Source: Syntrophomonadaceae bacterium
GTDB taxonomy: Bacteria > Bacillota_D > Dethiobacteria > DTU022 > UBA8154
Assembly (NCBI GenBank): GCA_007120815.1
Contig: SKMY01000020.1
Location: forward strand, 1-5,353
DNA: 5,353 bases
Direction of reading: 5' to 3'
Part shown: piece by piece, positions 1-5,353 of the stretch
Position numbering within the stretch: the stretch's first letter is position 1
Layout: every line of letters starts with the position of its first letter
Made by a program: the position numbers and the translations under genes
The notes under the pieces: generated by a model
What the model was told of the DNA's origin: nothing
What the model saw: only the letters and a program-made list of their open reading frames with translations
Database searches by the model: none

Positions 1-8
1 CTGCAAGT

Positions 9-1211
9 TTATCGTATTTTTATAGGATCCTTGACCAGGCCCGTGCGGCGGACGTTAGCTTCTACCCGGAGCTCCACTTTCACCCCCGGGTAAAGTTGAT
101 CCCATTTTTCTTCCAGGTTCTTCCACTCATCCGGCATGGTGCGATAAATTAAATTGCCAAACCCGTAAATGTCCGTTTGCAGCTCCTGTTGTGCTTTTTC
201 TAAGGATGCTTCCATGTCGTTACGAACGGCCTGGGCCAGGCGTCGGTCCAGGGATTCGGTGAGTTCCGACTGGACGGAGAGCCACTCTTCATGGCTGGTG
301 GTTTCCTGGATTCGGCCATCCACCACCACATCCACGGTAATGGTCACCTCTCCGTTTTCTATCCTTGCGGATTGCCGCGCCGAGCTTTCAAAAATCTCCA
401 CGGTAAAATCTTTCTCCAGGGGGGGAGGGCTATCAATGACATAACTAATCCGCCTTGCCAGGCCAGATATCAACATGAAACCGCGAGTTTCCTTTTCATC
501 CAGCCACCCAATCATACGGTCTTTCCGGAAAGCTGCCAGGCCGCTTAGCCGCAAGGGCTCCTCCTTCGACTTTCCGTTTTCATTTTCCAGTACTTGTATC
601 CGCGGCAGCACCAGTTCCCATCCCGGTTGAGCCAGGCGGATGAAGACGTGTCTCAATCTAATATCAGCTGATTCCGATAATTGTTCAATCGAAAAGCGCA
701 GCATCCGGTTTATACCGCTGGTCGTTATTTCTTCCATGGGAAAATCGGCTTCCGCAGCTTTGCGCACATCCCCGTCAACGACAAACGGGCGGGCAATTAA
801 CCTAAACTGGCGCTCCCGGTCCAGGAAATCCAGGATAGGAGCCAATCCTTCACGGGCCAACTCTTCCGAAAAAAACAAGATTTCCACGTGGTGAAAATCT
901 ATTTTCCGCGTAGATATTGCGTGTAAATTTTTCCCGGCATCATAAATGCTGCGCCCTGTTGCTTCTCTTACCACGATACTTTGAGTGCCGTTGTTGTTTC
1001 CGTTATTGCTGCCATTTCCTTCTCCCCCTCCCACTGCCAGGAAGTTGGCTATAAGGGCAATTATTTTCCATTCCCCGTTGTTTTCCGACTTGTCAAAGGC
1101 AGCGCCTACAATCACGGCCAGCTCCTCCGGTTCCCGCCTGTTCCAGCAGCCAGAAAGAGGAAGCATCAAAACCAGGGAAAAAACGAGGACCAACGTCAGT
1201 TTATTTTTCAC
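9..1211 (-). CDS. gerC: GerC-type spore germination lipoprotein (germinant receptor C subunit)
   Basis: This is the C subunit of a GerA-family nutrient germinant receptor, a lipoprotein expected on the outer face of the inner spore membrane. The start chosen is GTG at 1211: it follows AGGAGG (1227-1222) by 10 nt and overlaps the gerB-type stop as GTGA, giving 400 aa, a normal length. An upstream in-frame start at 1283 would only add residues inside the upstream gene. Residues 5-19 are hydrophobic and end in the lipobox LSGC, with lipidated Cys22 followed by WNRREPEEL, typical of the family. Other family-like stretches are the RERQFRLIARPFVV region (132-145), GLAAFRKDRMIGWLDEKETRG (224-244), and a C-terminal DIYGFGNLIYR...W...W block (347-370) leading to VRRTGL (387-392). 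Residues 61-75 are a Gly/Asn-rich low-complexity loop. The family assignment is firm. Which paralogue it is (GerA, GerB or GerK type) and the germinant cannot be read from sequence. The stop TAA lies 9 bp from the window edge, so any further operon gene is unseen. Confidence 0.96.
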   Translation of the reverse strand: MKNKLTLVLVFSLVLMLPLSGCWNRREPEELAVIVGAAFDKSENNGEWKIIALIANFLAVGGGEGNGSNNGNNNGTQSIVVREATGRSIYDAGKNLHAISTRKIDFHHVEILFFSEELAREGLAPILDFLDRERQFRLIARPFVVDGDVRKAAEADFPMEEITTSGINRMLRFSIEQLSESADIRLRHVFIRLAQPGWELVLPRIQVLENENGKSKEEPLRLSGLAAFRKDRMIGWLDEKETRGFMLISGLARRISYVIDSPPPLEKDFTVEIFESSARQSARIENGEVTITVDVVVDGRIQETTSHEEWLSVQSELTESLDRRLAQAVRNDMEASLEKAQQELQTDIYGFGNLIYRTMPDEWKNLEEKWDQLYPGVKVELRVEANVRRTGLVKDPIKIR

Positions 1212-2335
1212 CGCGAGTTTGCCTCCTCTTCTTGCTCCGCCGGATTCTGGCCCAGCAATTTTCGCAGCAGGTACGATGCCCACAGCAGGGTGTAGGGGAA
1301 AAGCAGCAGGAATATCCCGTAAAGGCCCAGAATACCGGGATCCTGGAAAGAACGGAATTCGAACATGTTTTCAAAATTATGAATGGTTATGACCACCCAG
1401 GTTACGCCCATCGGCAGCAGGAGAAAGCGGTACCCCTTCAGGCCGAAAAGCTTTTCCACTCCCCGCGCTCCGCAGTAAATAAAAACAGAAACGGCAATAA
1501 GCAAACCGAATCCCCAGGCAAAGACGGTCAGAATTTCGATACGCTGGAGAAACTGGCTGAGCTCAACGGCACGGATAGCCTTGATCAAGGGGAAAACGGC
1601 GCGGCTGCCTTCATTGGGACCCAGAACGGATACCACCATGAAAGCAGTGACAACGACAGTTGCCGAGGCGGCAGCTGTCGCCCATAAAGCCGTTCCCATC
1701 ACGCGGCGTGGCTGGTTGGCTGTAGGTATCAAAATACCCAGGACCAAAATCAGGGAGCTAAGACCAATGGGGGTAATGCTTCCTTCCAGAACCGGGGAAA
1801 CCCCCCGGGCCATTACGGGCTGCAGGTTAATAAAATCAGCTTCTACGAACATGGAAGCTATGCTCAAAACGACCATGACCAGGAAAATCATCAACAGCAG
1901 ATCGGCGAGGCGGGCGATCACTTCAATGCCCGCATAGGCCGCTGCCAGCGACCCTAAAATTATCACCGAAACCAGAAAAACGATGGGGGTTTCATCCAGG
2001 AAATTGTTTATGATCATTTCCACGTAGAGGCGCATCTCTATGGAAGCCAGGTGCAGGAAAGACCACAAAATAAGCAGGGTAACCAGGGCACCGCCCACTG
2101 TACCAAGCAGTTTCTTGCTAATCTCCACCACGGTCAGGCGAGGAAAGCGGATCCCCAACCCTGCCACCAGCAGCACCATAACAGCTGATCCGACAAAAAC
2201 AAATAGACCCGATATCCAGGCATCTTGCAGCGCCCCGCCGCTGGTCAGAACCGGCAAGGTGCTTAAAGGGATGGTAGTACGCATTAAAAATAGAATATTA
2301 AATAGCTGCCGGTTGGCAATTTTTTCAATCCTCAT
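1208..2335 (-). CDS. gerB: GerB-type spore germination permease (germinant receptor B subunit)
   Basis: This is the B subunit of the receptor, a member of the spore permease family in the APC transporter superfamily. In studied receptors this subunit binds the nutrient germinant in the inner spore membrane. From ATG 2335 it is 375 aa, the usual length, with about ten hydrophobic helices (roughly residues 10-30, 41-60, 82-98, 116-135, 145-163, 188-206, 217-238, 267-289, 303-320, 337-357) and a charged C-terminal tail. Family-like motifs are NRQLF (8-12), TTIPLSTLP (20-28), GIEVIARLADLL (136-147), INLQPVMARGVSPVLEGS (169-186) and QRIEILTVFAW (264-274). Starts at 2344 (GTG) and 2341 (ATG) are also in frame. 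ATG 2335 is preferred because AGGTGAT (2346-2340), matching the 16S anti-SD, sits at the right distance only for it. It overlaps the gerA-type gene by 11 bp and the gerC-type gene by 4 bp, which suggests translational coupling. The germinant cannot be predicted from this sequence alone. Confidence 0.95.
   Translation of the reverse strand: MRIEKIANRQLFNILFLMRTTIPLSTLPVLTSGGALQDAWISGLFVFVGSAVMVLLVAGLGIRFPRLTVVEISKKLLGTVGGALVTLLILWSFLHLASIEMRLYVEMIINNFLDETPIVFLVSVIILGSLAAAYAGIEVIARLADLLLMIFLVMVVLSIASMFVEADFINLQPVMARGVSPVLEGSITPIGLSSLILVLGILIPTANQPRRVMGTALWATAAASATVVVTAFMVVSVLGPNEGSRAVFPLIKAIRAVELSQFLQRIEILTVFAWGFGLLIAVSVFIYCGARGVEKLFGLKGYRFLLLPMGVTWVVITIHNFENMFEFRSFQDPGILGLYGIFLLLFPYTLLWASYLLRKLLGQNPAEQEEEANSR
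1222..1227 (-). promoter_or_regulatory. Ribosome binding site of the gerC-type gene
   Basis: AGGAGG on the minus strand, 10 nt before GTG 1211, lies within the last codons of the gerB-type gene. It selects the GTG start over the upstream in-frame start at 1283. With the GTGA stop/start overlap it supports coupled translation. Confidence 0.75.
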
Positions 2336-3962
2336 CTTCATCACCTGCTTCTTTCCGGAAAGAGGGCGGCTTATAGTAGCGTTGTGCCTGGCGGGGGCTT
2401 TGGCGCACGGGTTCCTGGAAGCCCGTCAGGCGAGGACGGGTAACCTGCCCCCATTTCCAGAAGCGAAGAATGTTGTCTTTCATATCGTTCCAGATAAATG
2501 GCGCAACGGGAGCCATGTACGGAATCCCTAAGGAGCGTAGGGCGCAGAGGTGCACCAATAAAATAAATATCCCGAATTGGAGGCCGAAAAATCCAAAAAC
2601 AGCACCCAGAATCACAAACAAGAAGCGCAGGAGTCTGCCGCTAATCCCCAGGGCAAAATTTGGCACAGCAAAGGAGGCGATGGCGGTCAGAGCCACCACG
2701 ATTACCACCGGGGGAGAGACGATACCGGCCTGGATGGCCGCATCTCCCAAAACAAGGGCCCCCACGATACTGATAGCCGGGCCGATAGCCGCCGGCAGTC
2801 GGACCCCTGCCTCCCGCAAGATTTCAAAGACGAATTCCATGATCGCCAGTTCAAAAACCAGGGGGAAAGGAATACCTTCGCGGGCGGAGGCAATTCTCAG
2901 GAACAGGGTGGTGGGTAAAATCTCCGGGTGAAAGTTTAAAACGGCTACAAAAAATCCCGGTAAAAAGGTGGAAATAGTAATGGCGGATAGACGTAAAAAC
3001 CGGAGAAAAGTGCCGATGAATACTTTTTCAAAGCTGTCTTCGGGTGCCTGCAGCATGTTGAACAGGGTTACCGGGGCCAGCAGGGTAAAAGGGGACCCGT
3101 CGGTAAAAATAGCCACCTGTCCTTCCGCCAGAGAAGCGGTTACCCGGTCGGGTCGCTCCGTGCGCAAAAACAACGGTAAAAATGTGAAGGGCGTATCTTC
3201 GATAAATTCTTCTACCTGCCCGCTTTCGATAATAGAGTCTGTATCTATTTGCTGCAGGCGGGTGCGCACCTCTTCCAGCATTTCCTCCCCGGCCAGTCCT
3301 TTTATATACACCACGGCTACCTGGGTGCGGCTTAAGCTGCCCAGCCGGAACCCTTCCACCCAGAGCTGTGGAACGCGAAGGCGGCGGCGGATCAGGCTGA
3401 GGTTATCGTGGATGCTCTCGTTAAAACTTTCTCGAGGTCCTCGAATGGAGATCTCGGCGTCGGATTCCTCGATGTCCCGCGTTTTCCATCCCGCAGTATC
3501 AACAGTCAGGGCGGTAGCGGTGCCTTCCAAAAGCAGGGCGGTGCTCCCCATCAAGACCTGGTCAAAAAGCGCATCCAGGTCTTTTACTTCTGTTACTTCC
3601 GGAAAGGGAATTATCTTCTCATTAAGGTAAGAAAGAAGAGAATAGCCCCCGCCGGGAAGTGTATCCCTAAGAGAGTTTCTCAACAGTGCATTTAATAAGA
3701 CGTCCATGGAAGCCGTATCAACCATACCCTCGATGAAAACAAGTGCCGCGGAACTGTTTTGTGAGCCAATTTTTATTTTCCGCACCTGCAGTCCCAGACT
3801 GTTGCCGTGGTATTCCCGGATTAAAGCAATGTTTTGCTCCAGCTTTTTTTGGAGTTTCTCTTTTTGAGTAAGCTCCCGCAGCTGAGATATGTCCAGATTG
3901 TTTTGTTTTTTGGTTTTTCCCTTTGGTGGCAGACGTTTTTTTATCCATGATAAAAAAAGCAT
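2325..3962 (-). CDS. gerA: GerA-type spore germination protein (germinant receptor A subunit)
   Basis: This is the A subunit of the receptor (GerABKA family), first gene of the operon, 545 aa. It has a hydrophilic, basic N-terminus (residues 1-60), a large soluble N-terminal region to about residue 310, then a membrane region with hydrophobic stretches near 327-345, 366-380, 391-410, 415-435 and 444-470, and a polar C-terminal tail ending EAGDEDED. Family landmarks are IEGMVDTASMD (77-87), SIRGPRESFNE (172-182), IESGQVEEFIED (245-256), RPDR (270-273) and the conserved core EAGVRLPAAIGP...SIVGALVLGDAAIQAGIVS (384-416). ATG 3962 is the first start after an in-frame TAG at 3986-3984. Its SD is weak: GGAG at 3978-3975 lies 12 nt away. 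Codons 2-9 form a perfect AT-rich inverted repeat (3936-3958). GerA-type operons in Bacillus are forespore-expressed under sigma-G; I found no convincing sigma-G site upstream. The protein is intact, with no frameshift. Confidence 0.97.
   Translation of the reverse strand: MLFLSWIKKRLPPKGKTKKQNNLDISQLRELTQKEKLQKKLEQNIALIREYHGNSLGLQVRKIKIGSQNSSAALVFIEGMVDTASMDVLLNALLRNSLRDTLPGGGYSLLSYLNEKIIPFPEVTEVKDLDALFDQVLMGSTALLLEGTATALTVDTAGWKTRDIEESDAEISIRGPRESFNESIHDNLSLIRRRLRVPQLWVEGFRLGSLSRTQVAVVYIKGLAGEEMLEEVRTRLQQIDTDSIIESGQVEEFIEDTPFTFLPLFLRTERPDRVTASLAEGQVAIFTDGSPFTLLAPVTLFNMLQAPEDSFEKVFIGTFLRFLRLSAITISTFLPGFFVAVLNFHPEILPTTLFLRIASAREGIPFPLVFELAIMEFVFEILREAGVRLPAAIGPAISIVGALVLGDAAIQAGIVSPPVVIVVALTAIASFAVPNFALGISGRLLRFLFVILGAVFGFFGLQFGIFILLVHLCALRSLGIPYMAPVAPFIWNDMKDNILRFWKWGQVTRPRLTGFQEPVRQSPRQAQRYYKPPSFRKEAGDEDED
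2340..2346 (-). promoter_or_regulatory. Ribosome binding site of the gerB-type gene, inside the gerA-type coding end
   Basis: AGGTGAT on the minus strand matches the 3' half of the AGGAGGTGAT anti-SD complement. Aligned to that consensus, the AGG lies 8 nt from ATG 2335, which is ideal, but only 2 nt from ATG 2341 and overlapping GTG 2344. It therefore decides the start at 2335. The same bases encode the acidic tail of the A subunit. Confidence 0.6.
3936..3958. repeat. Perfect 10-bp AT-rich inverted repeat in the first codons of the gerA-type gene
   Basis: On the plus strand TTTTTTTATC (3936-3945) and GATAAAAAAA (3949-3958) are perfect complements around a 3-nt loop. In the minus-strand transcript this places a hairpin over codons 2-9, starting two bases after the start codon and containing two 7-nt homopolymer runs. 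The loop and its flank carry an out-of-frame ATG (3948-3946). It is coding sequence, so the codons (Leu-Phe-Leu-Ser-Trp-Ile-Lys-Lys) could explain part of it. Confidence 0.6.
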
Positions 3963-4058
3963 AATGATTTTTTGCTCCGTCCTCTAATAAGCTTTTCTGG
4001 CTTTGCCTTTTCTTGGAATATATTTTTATCATAGACAGGGTTAAATATACCGGGTTAG

Positions 4059-4070
4059 CATTGATCAATG
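4059..4070. repeat. 12-bp perfect palindrome
   Basis: CATTGATCAATG is its own reverse complement and lies in the divergent intergenic region, 97 bp upstream of the gerA-type start. The flanking bases (G4058, A4071) do not extend the symmetry. It could be a half-turn-spaced operator for a dimeric regulator of the germination operon, but a single copy of this length in AT-rich DNA can also arise by chance. No regulator gene is in the window. Confidence 0.4.
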
Positions 4071-4243
4071 AATTAACGGATATTTTTCCGCATTATTAAT
4101 CATAATTTTCCGAGTAAGCACTTATTTATGATTACTTCAATGGTACCTTGGTACCTTCATTAAGTATGCGTTTTTTTTGTGGGGCATTTTTTGTATTTTT
4201 GCAGAATGCTCCTCTCGACCTTGCTCAAATCATAAATTTAGGT

Positions 4244-4252
4244 CATACAATA
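4244..4252 (+). promoter_or_regulatory. Candidate sporulation (sigma-E/sigma-K-like) -10 element of the transglycosylase gene
   Basis: CATACAATA matches the Bacillus sigma-E -10 (CATACANT) and also the sigma-K -10 pattern (CATANNNTA). It ends 29 nt before the start codon, leaving room for a short leader and the SD. The -35 is not convincing: TCAAATC at 4225-4231 fits the sigma-E pattern at five of seven positions but with a 12-nt gap, and no AC dinucleotide sits at the sigma-K distance. The element also contains TACAAT (4246-4251), five of six for a sigma-A -10, with only a poor TTGCTC (4221-4226) 19 nt upstream. Sigma class is therefore open. Confidence 0.4.
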
Positions 4253-4281
4253 GGATAAAAGATGAAAGGAAGAGAAAAGAA

Positions 4282-4704
4282 ATGGATCTTTTTGAACAGG
4301 CTGCTGCAGCGTCCAGGGAGTACAAGATTCCCGAAAATATCTTTTTTGGGCTAATCAAGGCCGAATCCCACTGGAGACCTCACGCTGTCAACCCCGGGGG
4401 TGCCATTGGATTGACACAGGTCATGCCGGCTACCGCACGAAGGATGGGCTATGATCCAGCGGCCCTGGCTGCTGATCCTGCAATGCAGCTCGACGCGGGG
4501 GCAAGATATTTAAGAAAGATGTACGACCAGTTCGGAAACTGGCAGCACGCGTTAGCCGCATATAATGCCGGTCCTCATAATGTGCGAAAATATGGCGGTG
4601 TGCCGCCTTTTAGAGAGACCAAAAACCATTTACGAAGAGTCATGGAGTACGCCGATGAATACAGGCGTGAAAGAAATGCTGGAGATCTGGATGTGGCACG
4701 ATAA
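4282..4704 (+). CDS. Leaderless lytic transglycosylase (SLT domain)
   Basis: This is a 140-aa protein made almost entirely of a soluble-lytic-transglycosylase (SLT, goose-lysozyme-like) domain, which cleaves the MurNAc-GlcNAc bond of peptidoglycan to give 1,6-anhydroMurNAc ends. Family motifs are in order: catalytic Glu28 in KAESHW (26-31), GAIGLTQVMPAT (40-51) as the GLMQ-type motif, and ALAAYNAGP (90-98). The chosen start ATG 4282 follows AAAGGAAGAG (4265-4274) by 7 nt. A TTG at 4177 in the same frame would add 35 residues that are polar, cysteine-containing and not a signal peptide, and it lacks an SD. From either start there is no clear secretion signal, transmembrane segment or wall-binding domain, which is odd for an enzyme that acts outside the membrane. 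It is transcribed away from the germination operon. It might be a sporulation lysin released on mother-cell lysis or packed into the spore coat, or a phage-type lysin. The fold is sure; the role is inferred. Confidence 0.92.
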   Translation: MDLFEQAAAASREYKIPENIFFGLIKAESHWRPHAVNPGGAIGLTQVMPATARRMGYDPAALAADPAMQLDAGARYLRKMYDQFGNWQHALAAYNAGPHNVRKYGGVPPFRETKNHLRRVMEYADEYRRERNAGDLDVAR

Positions 4705-4751
4705 CGCCGCCGGGGTACCTTGGGGATAATTGAGAGACATCCTTACCATTT

Positions 4752-4781
4752 TTGTTTTAAATCAATGGATTTGGTTATACT
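4752..4781 (+). promoter_or_regulatory. Candidate sigma-A-type promoter of the membrane-protein gene
   Basis: TATACT (4776-4781) matches the sigma-A -10 at five of six positions. TTGTTT (4752-4757) with an 18-nt spacer gives a weak -35 (three of six). Transcription would begin near 4788, inside the 4780-4807 inverted repeat, and leave about 30 nt of leader before ATG 4819. Placement right upstream of a good SD supports it; the poor -35 limits confidence and suggests either low activity or help from an activator. Confidence 0.45.
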
Positions 4782-4807
4782 TTAAATGTGACAAAACACA
4801 TTTAAAG
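4780..4807. repeat. Perfect 11-bp inverted repeat, operator-like, between promoter and RBS
   Basis: CTTTAAATGTG (4780-4790) and CACATTTAAAG (4797-4807) are perfect reverse complements around a 6-nt centre (ACAAAA). The left arm begins at the last two bases of the candidate -10 (4776-4781), and the right arm runs into the SD (4804-4810). As DNA it is well placed to be a repressor operator over the transcription start. As RNA, if transcription began upstream of 4780, it would mask part of the SD. The TGTG...CACA core recalls CRP/FNR-family half sites, but the spacing is 6 nt rather than the usual 8. It is not followed by a T-run, so it is not a terminator. Confidence 0.65.
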
Positions 4808-4818
4808 GGGTTGATAAC

Positions 4819-5331
4819 ATGGAGCAGTTTATGAACATGTTTCAGGATGTCATGGCGCAAATAGGTTTAGCCCAATTATTGAGGGGTTTATTTGCTGGAT
4901 TAATGTTTGCCAGCGCGTTTATCATATTATTCTACCTTGCCATGGCCATAGGATTATACCGGATGGCCATTAGAAAAGGAGAATCGAACGCCTGGATAGC
5001 CTTTATTCCTTTTGTGCAGTTTTACATGGTCGGCCAGCTGCTGGAAACGGTGCGCATAGGCAATACGGAGATTTCCAGGCCAAACTTATCCTACTTGTTT
5101 GTAGCCATTGTCCTGGCACCGTTTATTTTGGGCGAAATGGCTATATTCGGTGGTTTGATCGTCTTTTTCAGTCTGATTGCCTATTTTATCGGGTTTCATT
5201 ACTTGTTTCACAACTACAGCAGGTTTGACGTGGTATTAACGGTGATAAATGTGCTGACATTGGGTCTGGCTTCCGCATTCATTGTGCTGGCCTTAAGCGC
5301 CAATGAACCCCTCAAAGAGCCGGCCACATAA
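4819..5331 (+). CDS. Small multi-pass membrane protein of unknown function
   Basis: I do not recognise a characterised function. The protein is 170 aa and strongly hydrophobic. After an amphipathic N-terminus (1-22) there are likely membrane helices at about 24-47, 91-108, 109-128 and 138-159, with a weaker hydrophobic stretch at 59-74. The segment IRKGESNAWIAFIPFVQFYMVGQL (51-74) has the pattern basic residue, Gly, Trp, Ile-Pro, aromatic, Gly. It recalls small Firmicute membrane proteins of the DUF5684 kind, where a similar W..IP....Y..G motif follows the first helix; this is a resemblance from memory, not a search result. There is no catalytic motif or signal peptide. ATG 4819 follows AAAGGGG (4804-4810) by 8 nt, a good SD. 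The gene has its own promoter-like region with a perfect inverted repeat, so it is probably transcribed independently of the transglycosylase 114 bp upstream. Confidence 0.85.
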   Translation: MEQFMNMFQDVMAQIGLAQLLRGLFAGLMFASAFIILFYLAMAIGLYRMAIRKGESNAWIAFIPFVQFYMVGQLLETVRIGNTEISRPNLSYLFVAIVLAPFILGEMAIFGGLIVFFSLIAYFIGFHYLFHNYSRFDVVLTVINVLTLGLASAFIVLALSANEPLKEPAT

Positions 5332-5353
5332 GACATTGAGCGATTAGGCGCAA

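Larger units (their letters stand above)
3963..4281. other. AT-rich divergent intergenic region between the ger operon and the transglycosylase gene
   Basis: This 319-bp stretch has no supportable gene and must hold the promoters of both divergent units. Visible structures are a 12-bp perfect palindrome (4059-4070), a doubled GGTACC site (4142-4155), a T8 run (4171-4178) and a CATACAATA element (4244-4252) facing the transglycosylase. For the minus-strand operon the least bad sigma-G-like pairings are GTATA (4049-4045) with AAAAATA 18 nt further, and AAATG with CATACTT (4167-4161) at 16 nt. Neither fits the consensus (GNATA/G, 17-18 nt, CATNNTA) well, so I do not annotate an operon promoter. 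Confidence 0.6.

Noticed and set aside
2702..2893. 63-aa minus-strand frame inside the gerA-type gene
   Set aside because: It lies entirely within the membrane-domain coding region in another frame, and the real frame carries the family motifs.
2968..3630. 220-aa plus-strand open frame opposite the gerA-type gene
   Set aside because: It is Ser/Arg-rich and without domain or SD. It is the antisense shadow of a well-conserved coding region.
4030..4045. TATGAT-like sigma-A -10 on the minus strand ahead of the ger operon
   Set aside because: No -35 lies at 16-18 nt, and a vegetative promoter is not expected for this operon, so I did not annotate it.
3718..4068. 116-aa minus-strand open frame spanning the gerA-type start and part of the intergenic region
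   Set aside because: It overlaps the gerA-type gene out of frame, has lysine/threonine-rich sequence with no recognisable domain, and is best explained as a shadow of the real gene.
4139..4161. AATG-GTACC-TT-GGTACC-TT-CATT dyad, possibly a T-box-like or attenuator hairpin
   Set aside because: The inner loop would be only 2 nt, and there is no T-box GGGTGGNACCGCG core or following T-run in phase. The symmetry mostly comes from GGTACC being self-complementary.
4142..4723. GGTACCTTGG occurring at 4142-4151 and 4714-4723, on both sides of the transglycosylase gene, as if direct repeats of an insertion
   Set aside because: A shared 10-mer is expected by chance in a window of this size. The matches do not extend, and there is no transposase or terminal inverted repeat.
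4714..4758. Possible terminator after the transglycosylase gene (GGTA/TACC and GGAT/ATCC pairs followed by ATTTTTGTTTT)
   Set aside because: The stem is interrupted by a 6-nt bulge and an 11-nt loop with only eight pairs, and the T-run is broken and doubles as the -35 region. It is too weak to annotate.

Overview
The window comes from an endospore-forming Firmicute, most likely a clostridial-type anaerobe (class-level inference only). The evidence is a complete tricistronic gerA-family germinant-receptor operon, Gram-positive Shine-Dalgarno (SD) sequences close to AGGAGGTGAT, and AT-rich intergenic DNA between genes of moderate GC. Nothing in the window fixes genus or species.

Layout. The left three quarters (9-3962, minus strand) hold a germinant-receptor operon in the classical order A-B-C, read right to left: gerA-type (3962 to 2325), gerB-type (2335 to 1208) and gerC-type (1211 to 9). 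The A/B junction overlaps by 11 bp and the B/C junction by 4 bp (GTGA). The three subunits are therefore probably translationally coupled and made together. They would form an inner-spore-membrane receptor: the A subunit (soluble N-terminal region plus membrane core), the B subunit (10-helix permease-like protein expected to bind the germinant), and the C subunit (lipoprotein on the outer face of the membrane).

An AT-rich divergent intergenic region (3963-4281) follows. It carries a 12-bp perfect palindrome, a GGTACC double site and a CATACAATA element that resembles the -10 of mother-cell sporulation sigma factors. To its right, on the plus strand, is a small lytic transglycosylase (4282-4704) with an intact SLT catalytic domain but no signal peptide. 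After a 114-bp gap with a sigma-A-like promoter and a perfect 11-bp inverted repeat abutting the ribosome binding site, there is a 170-aa multi-pass membrane protein of unknown function (4819-5331).

How they may work together. The receptor operon is unambiguous and would start germination in response to small nutrients. The leaderless transglycosylase, divergent from it, could be a spore- or mother-cell-associated peptidoglycan enzyme, since several sporulation lysins of Bacillus also lack signal peptides; this is inference. The last gene has its own promoter-like region and no visible tie to germination. I see no mobile element, CRISPR array, RNA gene or clearly new multi-gene system. The points most worth a second look are the leaderless transglycosylase, the operator-like repeat before the membrane-protein gene, and an AT-only hairpin covering the first codons of the gerA-type gene.
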